A stretch of DNA of 64,000 bases from Pedobacter miscanthi (GTDB lineage: Bacteria; Bacteroidota; Bacteroidia; Sphingobacteriales; Sphingobacteriaceae). How positions within the stretch are numbered: the first letter of the stretch is position 1; each line of letters opens with the position of its first letter. A program made the position numbers and the translations under genes. Shown here in pieces: positions 53,674-62,201 of this stretch. The notes under the pieces were generated by a model that did not search any database, was not told the origin of the DNA, and saw only the letters and a program-made list of their open reading frames with translations. The stretch covers positions 1 through 64,000 of the forward strand of contig NZ_QNQU01000011.1 of NCBI RefSeq assembly GCF_003315595.1, given 5' to 3'.

Positions 53674-56460
53674 CTAAACCACCACATTAATAATCTTTCC
53701 TTTAACGAAAATGATTTTTTTAGGCGCTTTTCCATCTAAAAACTTCTGGAAGTTTTCATCAGCCAATAAAATGCTTTCTACCTCTGGCTGAGCTAAAGTT
53801 AAACCGAGGTTCAGGTTCATTTTCATTTTGCCGTTGATCGAAACCGGATAAGCAAACTCATCTTCTACCAGATATTCGGGTTTAAATGTCGGATACGCGG
53901 TGTATGATAAAGTTCCGGCTTCATTACCCAATAATACCCAAAGCTCCTCACAGATGTGTGGCGCATAAGGTGAAAGAATAACCACCATATCTTCTAAAAC
54001 CTGACGGTTTTTGCATTTCAGATCGGTTAATTCGTTTACCGCAATCATAAAGCTCGATACAGAAGTATTGAACGAGAAACGCTCGATATCATCCTGCACT
54101 TTTTTTATGATTTTATGTAATGCTTTTAATTCTGCTTTGTTAGGTACCGCATCGTTTACATGGAAAGTCCAGTCTTCGTTGTGGAACAAACGCCAGAATT
54201 TGCGCAGGAATTTAAATACACCTTCAATACCATTGGTATTCCACGGTTTGCTCTGCTCCAACGGACCTAAGAACATTTCATACATCCGTAAAGTATCGGC
54301 ACCATAACGCTCAATCAGGTCATCCGGATTAACCACATTGAATTTTGATTTCGACATTTTTTCTACCTCAACACCACAGATGTATTTTCCACCTTCAAGA
54401 ATAAATTCTGCGTTGGCATACTCTTCTCTCCAGGCTTTAAATTTATTCAGGTCTAAAATATCGTTTTCAACAATGTTTACATCAACGTGCAGTGCAGAGG
54501 TTTTATAATCTTTTCTTAAACCGGCAGAAACATAAGTATTGGTTGGTTTTCCGTTTTCATCATTAATACGGTAAACAAAATTACTTCTGCCCTGGATCAT
54601 GCCCTGATTGATCAGTTTTTTGAAGGGTTCTTCCTCTTTGGTATAACCTAAATCTTTCAAAAATTTGTTCCAGAAACGGCTGTATAATAAGTGACCGGTA
54701 GCATGTTCAGAACCACCGATATACAAATCCACATCTTTCCAATATTCAACTGCTTCTTTCGAAGCGAAATCGTTATTGTTATTGGCATCCATGTAACGGT
54801 ACCAGTACCAGCTACTTCCGGCCCAGCCCGGCATGGTGCTCAGTTCGTAATGACCGCCATCTTCTGGCAACCAGTTTTCGGCCCTCGCCAAAGGTGGTTC
54901 ACCTGTTTCGGTCGGTAAATATTTATCAATTTCTGGAAGCAATAATGGCAATTCTTCTTCTTTTACCAGATAAGGCAATCCATCTTTAAAGTAAACCGGA
55001 ATTGGCTCTCCCCAATAGCGCTGGCGACCAAAAATCGCATCACGCTGGCGGAAATTCACTTTTGCCTTGCCTGCTCCTTTTTCTTCTAACCAGTTGTTTA
55101 AAAACGCAACGGCTTCTTTATAGCTTAATCCGTTAATGAAACCAGAATTGATGTATGTGCCTTCTTTAGTTGGGTCGGCCTGAACATCTATATCTTTTTG
55201 TGCATCTAAAATCTGTACAATCGGTAGGTTAAAGTGTGTGGCAAATAACCAATCGCGCTGGTCGCCACTTGGCACGCCCATTACCGCACCTGTTCCGTAA
55301 CCTGCTAACACGTAATCGGCAATCCACAACTGTACACGTTCTCCGCTAACCGGATTGATCACATAAGTACCCGTAAAAGCACCCGAAACTGTTTTGGTAT
55401 CGGCCATACGGTCTAACTCTGATTTCTTTTTGGTTAGCGAGATATAATTTTCTACATCCTGTTTTTGTTCAGCAGTAGTTAGTTCGGCAACCCATTCGTG
55501 TTCCGGAGCCAGTACAAGATAGGAGACCCCGAAAATAGTATCCACACGGGTAGTGAAAACTTCAATCTGCTTATCGTTTCCTTCTACCTGAAATTTCACT
55601 GATGCACCCACACTCTTACCAATCCAGTTGCGTTGCATCTCTTTAATCGGCTCTGGCCAATCGATAGTATCTAAACCTTGCAATAAGCGGTCGGAGTAAG
55701 CAGTAATCCTCATGCTCCACTGCATCATTTTCTTTTGCTCAACCGGGAAACCACCACGTTCAGAGAAACCATCTTTCACTTCATCGTTGGCTAAAACCGT
55801 TCCTAAGGCAGCGCACCAGTTTACGGTGCTTTCGCGAAGATAGGTTAAGCGGTATTTTAGCAATTCGATCTGTTTTTCCTCATCCGTAAAGGTTGCCCAA
55901 TCGCTCGGCATAAAAGATTTGGTATCATCATCGCAAACCGCTTTGACATCGGCGGTGCCGGATGCATTAAATTTTTCGATTAGCGTGGTGATATCTTCTG
56001 CCCTATCATTCTCGATATTATACCAGGAGTTGAATAGTTGCATAAAAATCCACTGCGTCCATTTATAATAAGATGGCTCACTGGTACGCACTTCCCTGCT
56101 CCAATCAAAAGAAAAACCGATCTGATCTAACTGGCGGCGGTAAGTTGCAATGTTTGCTTCAGTGGTAATGGCAGGGTGTTGCCCTGTTTGTATCGCATAT
56201 TGCTCTGCAGGTAATCCGAATGAATCGTATCCCATTGGGTGCAATACGTTAAAGCCTTTAAGGCGTTTGTATCTCGAAAAAATATCAGATGCAATGTAAC
56301 CCAGTGGGTGGCCAACGTGCAAACCTGCCCCTGATGGATAAGGAAACATATCTAACACATAATATTTTGGCTTTTCAGAATTACTTTCGGCTTTAAATGT
56401 TTGATGATCTGCCCAGAATTTCTGCCACTTTTGCTCTATTTCTTTGAATTGATAATCCAT
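53674..56460 (-). CDS. leuS: Leucyl-tRNA synthetase
   Basis: The 928-residue class I synthetase charges tRNA-Leu. The HIGH-type motif is GLHVGHPLGY (about 46-55), and KMSKS appears in VEKMSKSKFNVV near residue 700. The CP1 editing domain (about 230-430) contains GTGAVMGVPSGDQRDW, and the tryptophan-rich catalytic loop is SSWYWYRY. The N-terminal DYQFKEIEQKWQKFWADH is typical. It ends in an alpha-helical anticodon-binding domain and a small C-terminal domain. The length is slightly above the bacterial norm (about 860). Confidence 0.98.
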   Translation of the reverse strand: MDYQFKEIEQKWQKFWADHQTFKAESNSEKPKYYVLDMFPYPSGAGLHVGHPLGYIASDIFSRYKRLKGFNVLHPMGYDSFGLPAEQYAIQTGQHPAITTEANIATYRRQLDQIGFSFDWSREVRTSEPSYYKWTQWIFMQLFNSWYNIENDRAEDITTLIEKFNASGTADVKAVCDDDTKSFMPSDWATFTDEEKQIELLKYRLTYLRESTVNWCAALGTVLANDEVKDGFSERGGFPVEQKKMMQWSMRITAYSDRLLQGLDTIDWPEPIKEMQRNWIGKSVGASVKFQVEGNDKQIEVFTTRVDTIFGVSYLVLAPEHEWVAELTTAEQKQDVENYISLTKKKSELDRMADTKTVSGAFTGTYVINPVSGERVQLWIADYVLAGYGTGAVMGVPSGDQRDWLFATHFNLPIVQILDAQKDIDVQADPTKEGTYINSGFINGLSYKEAVAFLNNWLEEKGAGKAKVNFRQRDAIFGRQRYWGEPIPVYFKDGLPYLVKEEELPLLLPEIDKYLPTETGEPPLARAENWLPEDGGHYELSTMPGWAGSSWYWYRYMDANNNNDFASKEAVEYWKDVDLYIGGSEHATGHLLYSRFWNKFLKDLGYTKEEEPFKKLINQGMIQGRSNFVYRINDENGKPTNTYVSAGLRKDYKTSALHVDVNIVENDILDLNKFKAWREEYANAEFILEGGKYICGVEVEKMSKSKFNVVNPDDLIERYGADTLRMYEMFLGPLEQSKPWNTNGIEGVFKFLRKFWRLFHNEDWTFHVNDAVPNKAELKALHKIIKKVQDDIERFSFNTSVSSFMIAVNELTDLKCKNRQVLEDMVVILSPYAPHICEELWVLLGNEAGTLSYTAYPTFKPEYLVEDEFAYPVSINGKMKMNLNLGLTLAQPEVESILLADENFQKFLDGKAPKKIIFVKGKIINVVV

Positions 56461-56566
56461 TGCAAGTTTTAAATTTTTAAAGGGGCGAAAATACGGAAAT
56501 TAAGGGGCTTAAAAAAGCAGATAAACGATATTATTTTGCCAAGAAAAATGCAGAATTAGGTGTGCT

Positions 56567-56585
56567 GTCAGATGTTACCATCTGA
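56567..56585. repeat. Small GTCAGATG/CATCTGA hairpin repeat
   Basis: TCAGATG, TTAC, CATCTGA is a perfect small hairpin in the leuS upstream region (56461-56726), which otherwise is AT-rich and has no gene. It resembles intergenic repeats frequent in related genomes. Confidence 0.5.
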
Positions 56586-56726
56586 TCCTTCTAGGCTAAA
56601 AAGTTTATTTAAGGTCAGCTATCAAAAATCGACACCATAGCCAGCAACAGCCTGTAAAAGAAACTAAATCGAAATAAATGGGTTAATTTATTATTTAGTA
56701 TCTTCGTATATCAAAAATGAGCGGCC

Positions 56727-56897
56727 ATGACACATCTTACAATTGAAAATAAGAAATACGTACTCATCCCTGAAGAAAGTTATCAAGAGCTACAAAAAAC
56801 AGCAGCCTTAAAACATCATCCCGAAAAAACATTTTCTATTAATGAGGCGAGAGCCCATAGTAAAAAGTTAATCGGAAAATGGGCTACAGAAAAATAA
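56727..56897 (+). CDS. Small antitoxin of a ParE-type module
   Basis: The 56-residue protein (begins MTHLTIENKKYVLIPEESYQ) has a short beta-like start and a helical tail ending KLIGKWATEK. This size and order match small antitoxins encoded before RelE/ParE toxins. The ATG at 56727 is in frame and the TAA at 56895-56897 overlaps the toxin gene, which begins at 56879. The overlap of 19 bases is typical for such pairs. I do not recognise the DNA-binding type. Confidence 0.7.
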   Translation: MTHLTIENKKYVLIPEESYQELQKTAALKHHPEKTFSINEARAHSKKLIGKWATEK

Positions 56898-57178
56898 CGA
56901 TTAAAGAATCTGTCGCAGAGAGTATTGCCGAAATCTCCTGGTTTCTAGAATCTGAAGGGCTTCCCGCCACAGCAGAAAAATTTGCCGAAGAAATCTACGA
57001 TTTCATTGAAACATTAGGTGACAATAGAAAAAAATATAGAGCCTGTAGAGAGCCGCAAAGAATTTTGATGGGCTATAAATGCATCTCGTACAAGAAAAAA
57101 TATACTATAGTTTTCATCGAACTAGATAGCGAAATCATTTTTTGCGAATTTATTTCGTCAAAAATGATTTATTGGTAA
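56879..57178 (+). CDS. ParE/RelE-superfamily toxin
   Basis: The 99-residue protein has the RelE/ParE pattern: an alpha-rich first half (SVAESIAEISWFLESEG, AEKFAEEIYDFIETLG), an RACREPQ stretch, then beta strands GYKCISYKKKYTIVFIELD and a final EFISSKM. ParE toxins poison DNA gyrase and RelE toxins cut mRNA at the ribosome; the helical first half favours ParE. It overlaps the small upstream antitoxin gene. Confidence 0.75.
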   Translation: MGYRKITIKESVAESIAEISWFLESEGLPATAEKFAEEIYDFIETLGDNRKKYRACREPQRILMGYKCISYKKKYTIVFIELDSEIIFCEFISSKMIYW

Positions 57179-57242
57179 CTCAGCGAGGCAGGTGTAAAAT
57201 TTGCTTCACAGTTAACAACTAACACCATATTACATAAAAAAA

Positions 57243-57274
57243 TGCCCCATTGATCTAAAAAAACCAATGGGGCA
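57243..57274 (-). terminator. Terminator of the lipoprotein gene
   Basis: TGCCCCATTG pairs with CAATGGGGCA (10-bp stem, 12-base loop), with a T run on the minus-strand side (CATTTTTTTATG). It lies 25 bases after the minus-strand stop codon. Confidence 0.88.
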
Positions 57275-57299
57275 GCTATATAACCTGTTGATTAATATC

Positions 57300-57728
57300 T
57301 TATCTCGATAAATAGTATACTTTGGTAACGTTTGTTTTATCAATTTTAGCTGTAAACTGCAATTGACCTGCAGAAATGCTGTTTATTTGACAATAATTTA
57401 AACCATCATTGATAGACATCGTAAACTGATCAGAATAAATGATCGAATAACTGCCGATTGTCCTGTTTCCTGATAAACTTAACTCAATAGTATCATCGTT
57501 ATCGGGTTTATAATCAACATAATCACTGGTAGTGCCATACTTAACATCCCCATTAACTTTTTTAGGGTCTTTTAAGGTATCTTCTGCAGTATAACCAGTA
57601 GTTACAACCCGGTTTAAAGTCCACCTGCCCAACAACTGGGCTTTTAAAGAAGTAGTATCTTTCTTACATGAAAAAATGGTCGACGTGAGCAGCATTAACA
57701 AACTTAGGAGAGTAATTTGTCTTTTCAT
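57300..57728 (-). CDS. Small lipoprotein, lipocalin-like
   Basis: The 142-residue protein has a lipoprotein signal with lipobox TIFSCKK (Cys about 21). The motif LKAQLLGRWTLNRVV then starts a beta-rich body of about 100 residues, as in the lipocalin-like and META/DUF families of Bacteroidota. It ends TKVYYLSR. No function is known. It is transcribed away from ftsX, and the two promoters share 57729-57916. Confidence 0.75.
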   Translation of the reverse strand: MKRQITLLSLLMLLTSTIFSCKKDTTSLKAQLLGRWTLNRVVTTGYTAEDTLKDPKKVNGDVKYGTTSDYVDYKPDNDDTIELSLSGNRTIGSYSIIYSDQFTMSINDGLNYCQINSISAGQLQFTAKIDKTNVTKVYYLSR

Positions 57729-57873
57729 AGTGAATTTAGGTTTAAGAATATCTAATTAACGCGCTTTCAACAAATTTCGTACCGTAAATTTTAAAAAACT
57801 AATTTTATCACATCACCTGATCTTCAAACTAAAAGCTAAACAGATGCGTTTATATTCATTTAACAATCATTAA

Positions 57874-57905
57874 TTGGTGTTTATCAGGTATAATTTATAT
57901 TTTCG
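57874..57905 (+). promoter_or_regulatory. Promoter-like sequence before ftsX
   Basis: TTG at 57874-57876 and TATTTTCG at 57898-57905 are separated by 21 bases, near the Bacteroidota -33/-7 arrangement (TTG, TAnnTTTG). It would leave only a few bases of leader before the ATG at 57917, or about 14 before a second ATG at 57926. Confidence 0.4.
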
Positions 57906-57916
57906 CAGAAACAAAA

Positions 57917-58804
57917 ATGAAATACATGGAAGAATTCGAAGTAAGTGAGGCATCTAAGAAAACCAAAACCATTTATATCTCTACTATAATCAGTATTGCA
58001 TTGGTTTTATTAATGCTGGGACTGCTTGGGTTGGTACTTGTACATGCCAAAAACCTGTCTAACTACGTTAAAGAAAACATTGTATTAAACATTATTGTTG
58101 ATGAAGGCGCAAAAGAAGCTGATGTTCTGGCCTTTCAGAAGGAGTTGAATACAAAGCCCGAGGTAAAACAGACCCAATATGTAAATAAGGAACTTGCGGC
58201 CAGAAACTTAACACAGGATTTAGGCGAAGATTTTGTTAACTTTTTAGGTTACAACCCTTTAACCTCAACTTTCGATGTGTACTTAAAAGCAGAATATGCA
58301 AACAATAAAAGCATCGATGCACTAAAAGCAAGTATTTCTAAAAACCCCGTAGTTAAAGAAGTAGTTTACCAGAGTTCTTTAATTGATATGGTAAATAAGA
58401 ACATTAATACCATTGGTTTGATTATTTTTGCTTTTGCAGTATTGCTTTTAATTATTTCTATTGCCCTGATTAACAACACCATACGGTTAGCCATTTATTC
58501 ACAGCGCTTTTTAATTAAAAGTATGCAGCTGGTTGGTGCAACGAAAAATTTTATCAGACGTCCTTTCTTACTGTATGCTGCTTTGCATGGTTTAATTGCT
58601 GCATTTATAGCCATCATTATTTTGTTGGCCACTTTAATTTATGCCCGCAAAGAAGTGCCCGAAATTATTATTTTAAATAACTACCAGGAATTTGGCTTCG
58701 TATTTATAGGCCTTTTAATTGTAGGTATTTTTATAACAGGCATTAGTACGTGGTTTGCGGTAAGCAGGTATTTACGTTTAAAATCTTATCATCTTTATAG
58801 ATAA
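57917..58804 (+). CDS. ftsX: Cell division ABC permease FtsX
   Basis: The 295-residue protein has four membrane helices (about 19-43, 160-182, 218-243 and 258-280) and the large periplasmic loop between helices 1 and 2 that recruits peptidoglycan amidases or their activators in FtsEX systems. The cytosolic N-terminus is short, and the final segment is the FtsX permease domain (SMQLVGATKNFIRRPFLL). The FtsE ATPase gene is not adjacent. An ATG at 57926 (MEEFEVS) is an alternative start. It begins a gene series leading to uppP, truB and ribF. Confidence 0.92.
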   Translation: MKYMEEFEVSEASKKTKTIYISTIISIALVLLMLGLLGLVLVHAKNLSNYVKENIVLNIIVDEGAKEADVLAFQKELNTKPEVKQTQYVNKELAARNLTQDLGEDFVNFLGYNPLTSTFDVYLKAEYANNKSIDALKASISKNPVVKEVVYQSSLIDMVNKNINTIGLIIFAFAVLLLIISIALINNTIRLAIYSQRFLIKSMQLVGATKNFIRRPFLLYAALHGLIAAFIAIIILLATLIYARKEVPEIIILNNYQEFGFVFIGLLIVGIFITGISTWFAVSRYLRLKSYHLYR

Positions 58805-59043
58805 TGGCAGAAAAAAAAACAAGTCCGGTTTTAAAGGACATTAAAGGCAAAAACGAAAGCGAACTGGTTTTCACTACGCAGAACTACAAATTGTTATTGA
58901 TCAGCATTGCAATTGTGGTTGTAGGTTTCATCCTGATGATGGGCACTACCGGCGACATTTACGATTTCAGAAGAACTTTATTAGCACCTGTAGTGGTGTT
59001 GGCAGGTTTTGTTTTCGGAATTTACGCCATCTTAAAAAAATAA
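58804..59043 (+). CDS. DUF3098 membrane protein
   Basis: The 79-residue protein has a charged N-terminus, two hydrophobic helices (about 29-47 and 59-77) and a short loop MGTTGDIYDFRRT that is typical of DUF3098. Its start codon overlaps the ftsX stop by one base, so translation is coupled. This gene follows ftsX in many Bacteroidota; its function is unknown and may be linked to FtsX. Confidence 0.88.
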   Translation: MAEKKTSPVLKDIKGKNESELVFTTQNYKLLLISIAIVVVGFILMMGTTGDIYDFRRTLLAPVVVLAGFVFGIYAILKK

Positions 59044-59079
59044 TTTTTGCCTGCGCCAATTGTTTGTTAACTTTATAAT

Positions 59080-59283
59080 ATGACGACAACAAATCTGCAG
59101 ATCGAAATTAACTCACTTCCCCTAAATCTCAGGCAGGAAGTTGCAGATTTTGTTGAGTTTTTAAAAACAAAACATAAAAACAAACCAAAACTAAAATCGC
59201 GCGAATTTGGGTATGCAAAGGGTAAAATCAAATTATCTGATGATTTTGATGAACCTTTAGAAATGTTTGCAGATTACGTTTAA
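59080..59283 (+). CDS. VapB-type antitoxin (DUF2281)
   Basis: The 67-residue protein starts MTTTNLQIEINSLPLNLRQE and continues as a helix (VADFVEFLK), a basic linker and the toxin-binding tail DDFDEPLEMF. It resembles the orphan antitoxin at 7074. The vapC gene starts within its stop codon (TAATG), so the two are coupled. It lies inside the ftsX-to-uppP stretch. Confidence 0.85.
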   Translation: MTTTNLQIEINSLPLNLRQEVADFVEFLKTKHKNKPKLKSREFGYAKGKIKLSDDFDEPLEMFADYV

Positions 59284-59669
59284 TGGCCTACTTATTAGAT
59301 ACTCATGCTTTTTTATGGTTTGTAGCCGGTGATGATCAACTACCGTCTTCAGTTAAAAAAAAGCTTTCAGACATCGATGAATCTTGTTTCCTAAGCATTG
59401 CTTCATTTTGGGAAATTGCCATTAAAAAGCAGATTGGAAAACTCGATCTTGAAATAGGCTTTGAAGAACTTTTCCGCTTTGCAGAAAGAAATCAGATCGA
59501 GGTCATATCCATTAACGAAACCCATCTCACCACCTTACTAGATCTTGAATTTATAAACAATGATCCTTTCGACCGGATTATTGTAGCACAGGTCATTTCA
59601 GAAAACCTGACTTTGATTTCGAGAGATAAAAAATTAAAAAACTATAAAATAAAATTACAGTGGGAATAA
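59283..59669 (+). CDS. VapC-type PIN-domain toxin
   Basis: The 128-residue PIN ribonuclease has the acidic motif YLLDTHAFLWF (Asp6), Glu in ASFWEIAIK (about Glu44) and the DPFDRIIVAQ motif near 94-103. Such toxins cleave tRNA or rRNA and are held by VapB. It follows its antitoxin with a one-base overlap and lies 17 bases before uppP. This module is not part of the usual ftsX-uppP order and looks inserted. Confidence 0.9.
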   Translation: MAYLLDTHAFLWFVAGDDQLPSSVKKKLSDIDESCFLSIASFWEIAIKKQIGKLDLEIGFEELFRFAERNQIEVISINETHLTTLLDLEFINNDPFDRIIVAQVISENLTLISRDKKLKNYKIKLQWE

Positions 59670-59686
59670 CCCATTAACTAAATAAT

Positions 59687-60481
59687 ATGAACGCTTTTGA
59701 AGCCATTGTCCTTGCAATTGTTGAAGGATTAACTGAATTTTTACCTGTATCGAGCACTGGTCACATGATTATTGCATCATCACTGATGGGCATTGCATCG
59801 GAACCATTTGTAAAACTTTTCACCATTGTAATCCAACTTGGCGCGATACTTTCTGTGGTTGTACTTTATTTTAAAAGGTTTTTTAAATCAATAAATTTCT
59901 ATATTAAATTATTGGTTGCATTTATCCCCGCAGCAGTATTTGGGTTGTTATTAAGCAAAAAAATCGACGAATTGTTGGAAAGTCCGATGGCTGTAGGCAT
60001 TTCGCTTTTGATTGGAGGTGTGATCTTATTATTTGTTGATAAGTGGTTTAGTAAACCAACTGTACTGGAAGAAGAAAAGGTAACCTATTTAACGGCCTTA
60101 AAAATCGGATTTTTTCAGTGTATCGCCATGTTACCTGGCGTATCGCGCTCTGGCGCAACCATTGTGGGTGGTATGAGTCAGAAATTAAGCCGTAAAGTGG
60201 CTGCAGAATTTTCATTTTTCCTTGCAGTACCTACAATGTTTGCTGCAACCGCCAAAAAACTTTACGATTTTTATAAAGAAGGTCACACTATTACCCACGA
60301 TCAAACCAATATGCTAATTATCGGTAACGTTGTGGCTTTTGTGGTAGCACTTTTAGCCATTAAAAGCTTTATCGGATACTTAAACAAACATGGTTTCAGG
60401 GTTTTTGGATGGTACAGGATTGCTGCAGGTTTAATCATTATCATCCTGTTGTTGAGCGGACATAACTTACAAATTATATAA
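59687..60481 (+). CDS. uppP: Undecaprenyl-diphosphatase (UppP/BacA)
   Basis: The 264-residue membrane enzyme dephosphorylates undecaprenyl diphosphate to recycle the lipid carrier for peptidoglycan, and confers bacitracin tolerance. The motif [14 protein letters not shown] (about residues 14-27) and [13 protein letters not shown] (about 149-161) are the two active-site signatures, within about eight membrane segments. It comes after the vapBC pair and would belong to the ftsX gene series. Confidence 0.97.
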   Translation: MNAFEAIVLAIVEGLTEFLPVSSTGHMIIASSLMGIASEPFVKLFTIVIQLGAILSVVVLYFKRFFKSINFYIKLLVAFIPAAVFGLLLSKKIDELLESPMAVGISLLIGGVILLFVDKWFSKPTVLEEEKVTYLTALKIGFFQCIAMLPGVSRSGATIVGGMSQKLSRKVAAEFSFFLAVPTMFAATAKKLYDFYKEGHTITHDQTNMLIIGNVVAFVVALLAIKSFIGYLNKHGFRVFGWYRIAAGLIIIILLLSGHNLQII

Positions 60482-60493
60482 TCCAGAAATATT

Positions 60494-60559
60494 AACCACA
60501 GATTTACGCAGATGAACACTGATGATTCTTATCTGCGTGCATCCTTTTCATCTGTGGTA
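60494..60559. repeat. ACCACAGAT...ATCTGTGGT inverted repeat before truB
   Basis: AACCACAGATTTACGCAGAT faces ATCTGCGTGC, and the end CATCTGTGGT pairs with the start. The repeat type is widespread in bacterial intergenic DNA. It lies between uppP and truB. Confidence 0.8.
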
Positions 60560-60578
60560 AAAAACGACATTGAATCCG

Positions 60579-60586
60579 TATCTTTG
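60579..60586 (+). promoter_or_regulatory. -7 box before truB
   Basis: TATCTTTG matches the TAnnTTTG consensus, 14 bases before the GTG start at 60601. It would give an almost leaderless mRNA for truB. Confidence 0.5.
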
Positions 60587-60600
60587 CGCAAAAAAGATTT

Positions 60601-61332
60601 GTGAGTACCGAAAATTCAAAATTTAAAGATTTCAATTTTGCTGAAGGCGAATTGCTGTTGATCAACAAACCATACAAATGGACTTCGTTTGATGTGGTGG
60701 GCAAAATCCGTAATTCTTTAAAACCTTTAAAGCTAAAGGTTGGTCATGCCGGCACTTTAGATCCGCTTGCTACAGGCCTTTTGATCATCTGCACAGGCAA
60801 ATTAACCAAGCAGATCGATACTTTTCAGGCTGAAGAAAAAGAATATACCGGAACCATGATTTTAGGGGCCACTACCCCATCATTCGATATGGAAACCGAG
60901 GTAGATGAAACATTCGGGATCAGCAACATTACCGAAGATGAAATTTATGCGGCCTGTAAACCTTTTATCGGCGATATAGAGCAATATCCACCCGCACACT
61001 CTGCCGTAAAAGTAAATGGTGAACGTTTATACGTTAAAGCCAGGCTGGGCGAAGAAGTAGAATTGCGCAAACGTTTTGTGAGTGTACCTGAATTTGAAAT
61101 CACCAGGATCGAATTACCGGAAATCGACTTCAGGATTGTGTGCAGTAAAGGTACTTATATCCGCTCGCTCATCTCCGATTTTGGTAAACAGCTAAACAAC
61201 GGCGCTTATCTTTCTAAACTTACCCGAACCCGTAGCGGAAACTTTTTGCTTAAAGATGCGTTTGAAGTATTAGAACTTGTTAATTATATCCGTAGCAAAA
61301 AAGAAGAAGCTAAAACACAGGCAGAGGTATGA
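60601..61332 (+). CDS. truB: tRNA pseudouridine-55 synthase TruB
   Basis: The 243-residue enzyme makes pseudouridine 55 in tRNA. The catalytic Asp54 lies in VGHAGTLDPLATG; other motifs are NKPYKWTSFDVV and KGTYIRSLISDFG. The start is GTG at 60601, with no ATG nearby that would keep the N-terminus. It ends four bases into the next gene, which suggests coupling. It is shorter than E. coli TruB (about 314) because the C-terminal PUA-like part is reduced. Confidence 0.96.
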   Translation: MSTENSKFKDFNFAEGELLLINKPYKWTSFDVVGKIRNSLKPLKLKVGHAGTLDPLATGLLIICTGKLTKQIDTFQAEEKEYTGTMILGATTPSFDMETEVDETFGISNITEDEIYAACKPFIGDIEQYPPAHSAVKVNGERLYVKARLGEEVELRKRFVSVPEFEITRIELPEIDFRIVCSKGTYIRSLISDFGKQLNNGAYLSKLTRTRSGNFLLKDAFEVLELVNYIRSKKEEAKTQAEV

Positions 61333-62189
61333 ATCACATCAAAAACAGGCACACCAGGTTTATAAAAGAAATTCTTTTAATTATTGCAGGTGTAACTTCG
61401 GCATGTTTTGGTTTAAAAAGCTTTTTAATGCCCAGCCATTTTATAGATGGAGGTGTTACCGGTATTTCCCTTTTGGTAAGTACATTAACAGGATGGAATT
61501 TATCATATCTGATTGCAATTATTAACATTCCATTTGTGATTTTAGGTTACCGGCAAATTGGTAAAGGCTTTGCTTTTAAAACAGCTATTGCCATTGCAGC
61601 CCTTTCAGTAGCCTTAATTTTTCTGCCTTTTCAGCCCATTACCCACGATAAATTGCTTATTGCATTTTTCGGTGGTTTATTTTTAGGCGGAGGCATCGGT
61701 TTGGCCATGCGTGGTGGCTGCGTAATTGATGGAACAGAGGTTTTAGCACTTTACATCAGTAAAAACAGTATTCTGACAGTAGGAAACATCATCTTGATCT
61801 TAAATATCATTATTTTTGCCTTTGCTGCTTATTTCCTGAATATCGAAACCGCGCTGTATGCCATTTTAACTTATTTATCTGCATCCAGCACTATCGATTT
61901 TATAGTAAACGGGCTCGAACAATATACCGGTGTAACCATCATTTCGGAACATCAGGAAGCCATTAAAGGTTTCATCATCAACGAAATGAAACGTGGTGTT
62001 ACCATTTATAAAGGTGAAGGCGGCTATGGCGAAAAGAAAGATATTGATATTATTTTCACCGTAGTTACCAAGCTTGAAATGAGCAAATTACAAAGTGCTA
62101 TCCGTCAGATTGATTCGGATGCCTTTGTTATACAGCAACAAATTGCCGATTTAAAAGGCGGGGTTGTAAAACGCCACGCTTTACATTAA
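61329..62189 (+). CDS. YitT-family membrane protein (DUF161 plus DUF2179)
   Basis: The 286-residue protein has about five hydrophobic segments and the family loop FLMPSHFIDGGVTGISLL (about 34-51), followed by GGLFLGGGIGLAMRGG. The last 80 residues form the DUF2179 cytosolic domain (ITIYKGEGGYGEKKDID-type). No transport function is established for the family. The ATG at 61329 overlaps the truB stop, and ribF follows 12 bases after the stop codon, so this is one operon. Confidence 0.9.
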   Translation: MNHIKNRHTRFIKEILLIIAGVTSACFGLKSFLMPSHFIDGGVTGISLLVSTLTGWNLSYLIAIINIPFVILGYRQIGKGFAFKTAIAIAALSVALIFLPFQPITHDKLLIAFFGGLFLGGGIGLAMRGGCVIDGTEVLALYISKNSILTVGNIILILNIIIFAFAAYFLNIETALYAILTYLSASSTIDFIVNGLEQYTGVTIISEHQEAIKGFIINEMKRGVTIYKGEGGYGEKKDIDIIFTVVTKLEMSKLQSAIRQIDSDAFVIQQQIADLKGGVVKRHALH

Positions 62190-62201
62190 TTTCCTATCCC
62201 A

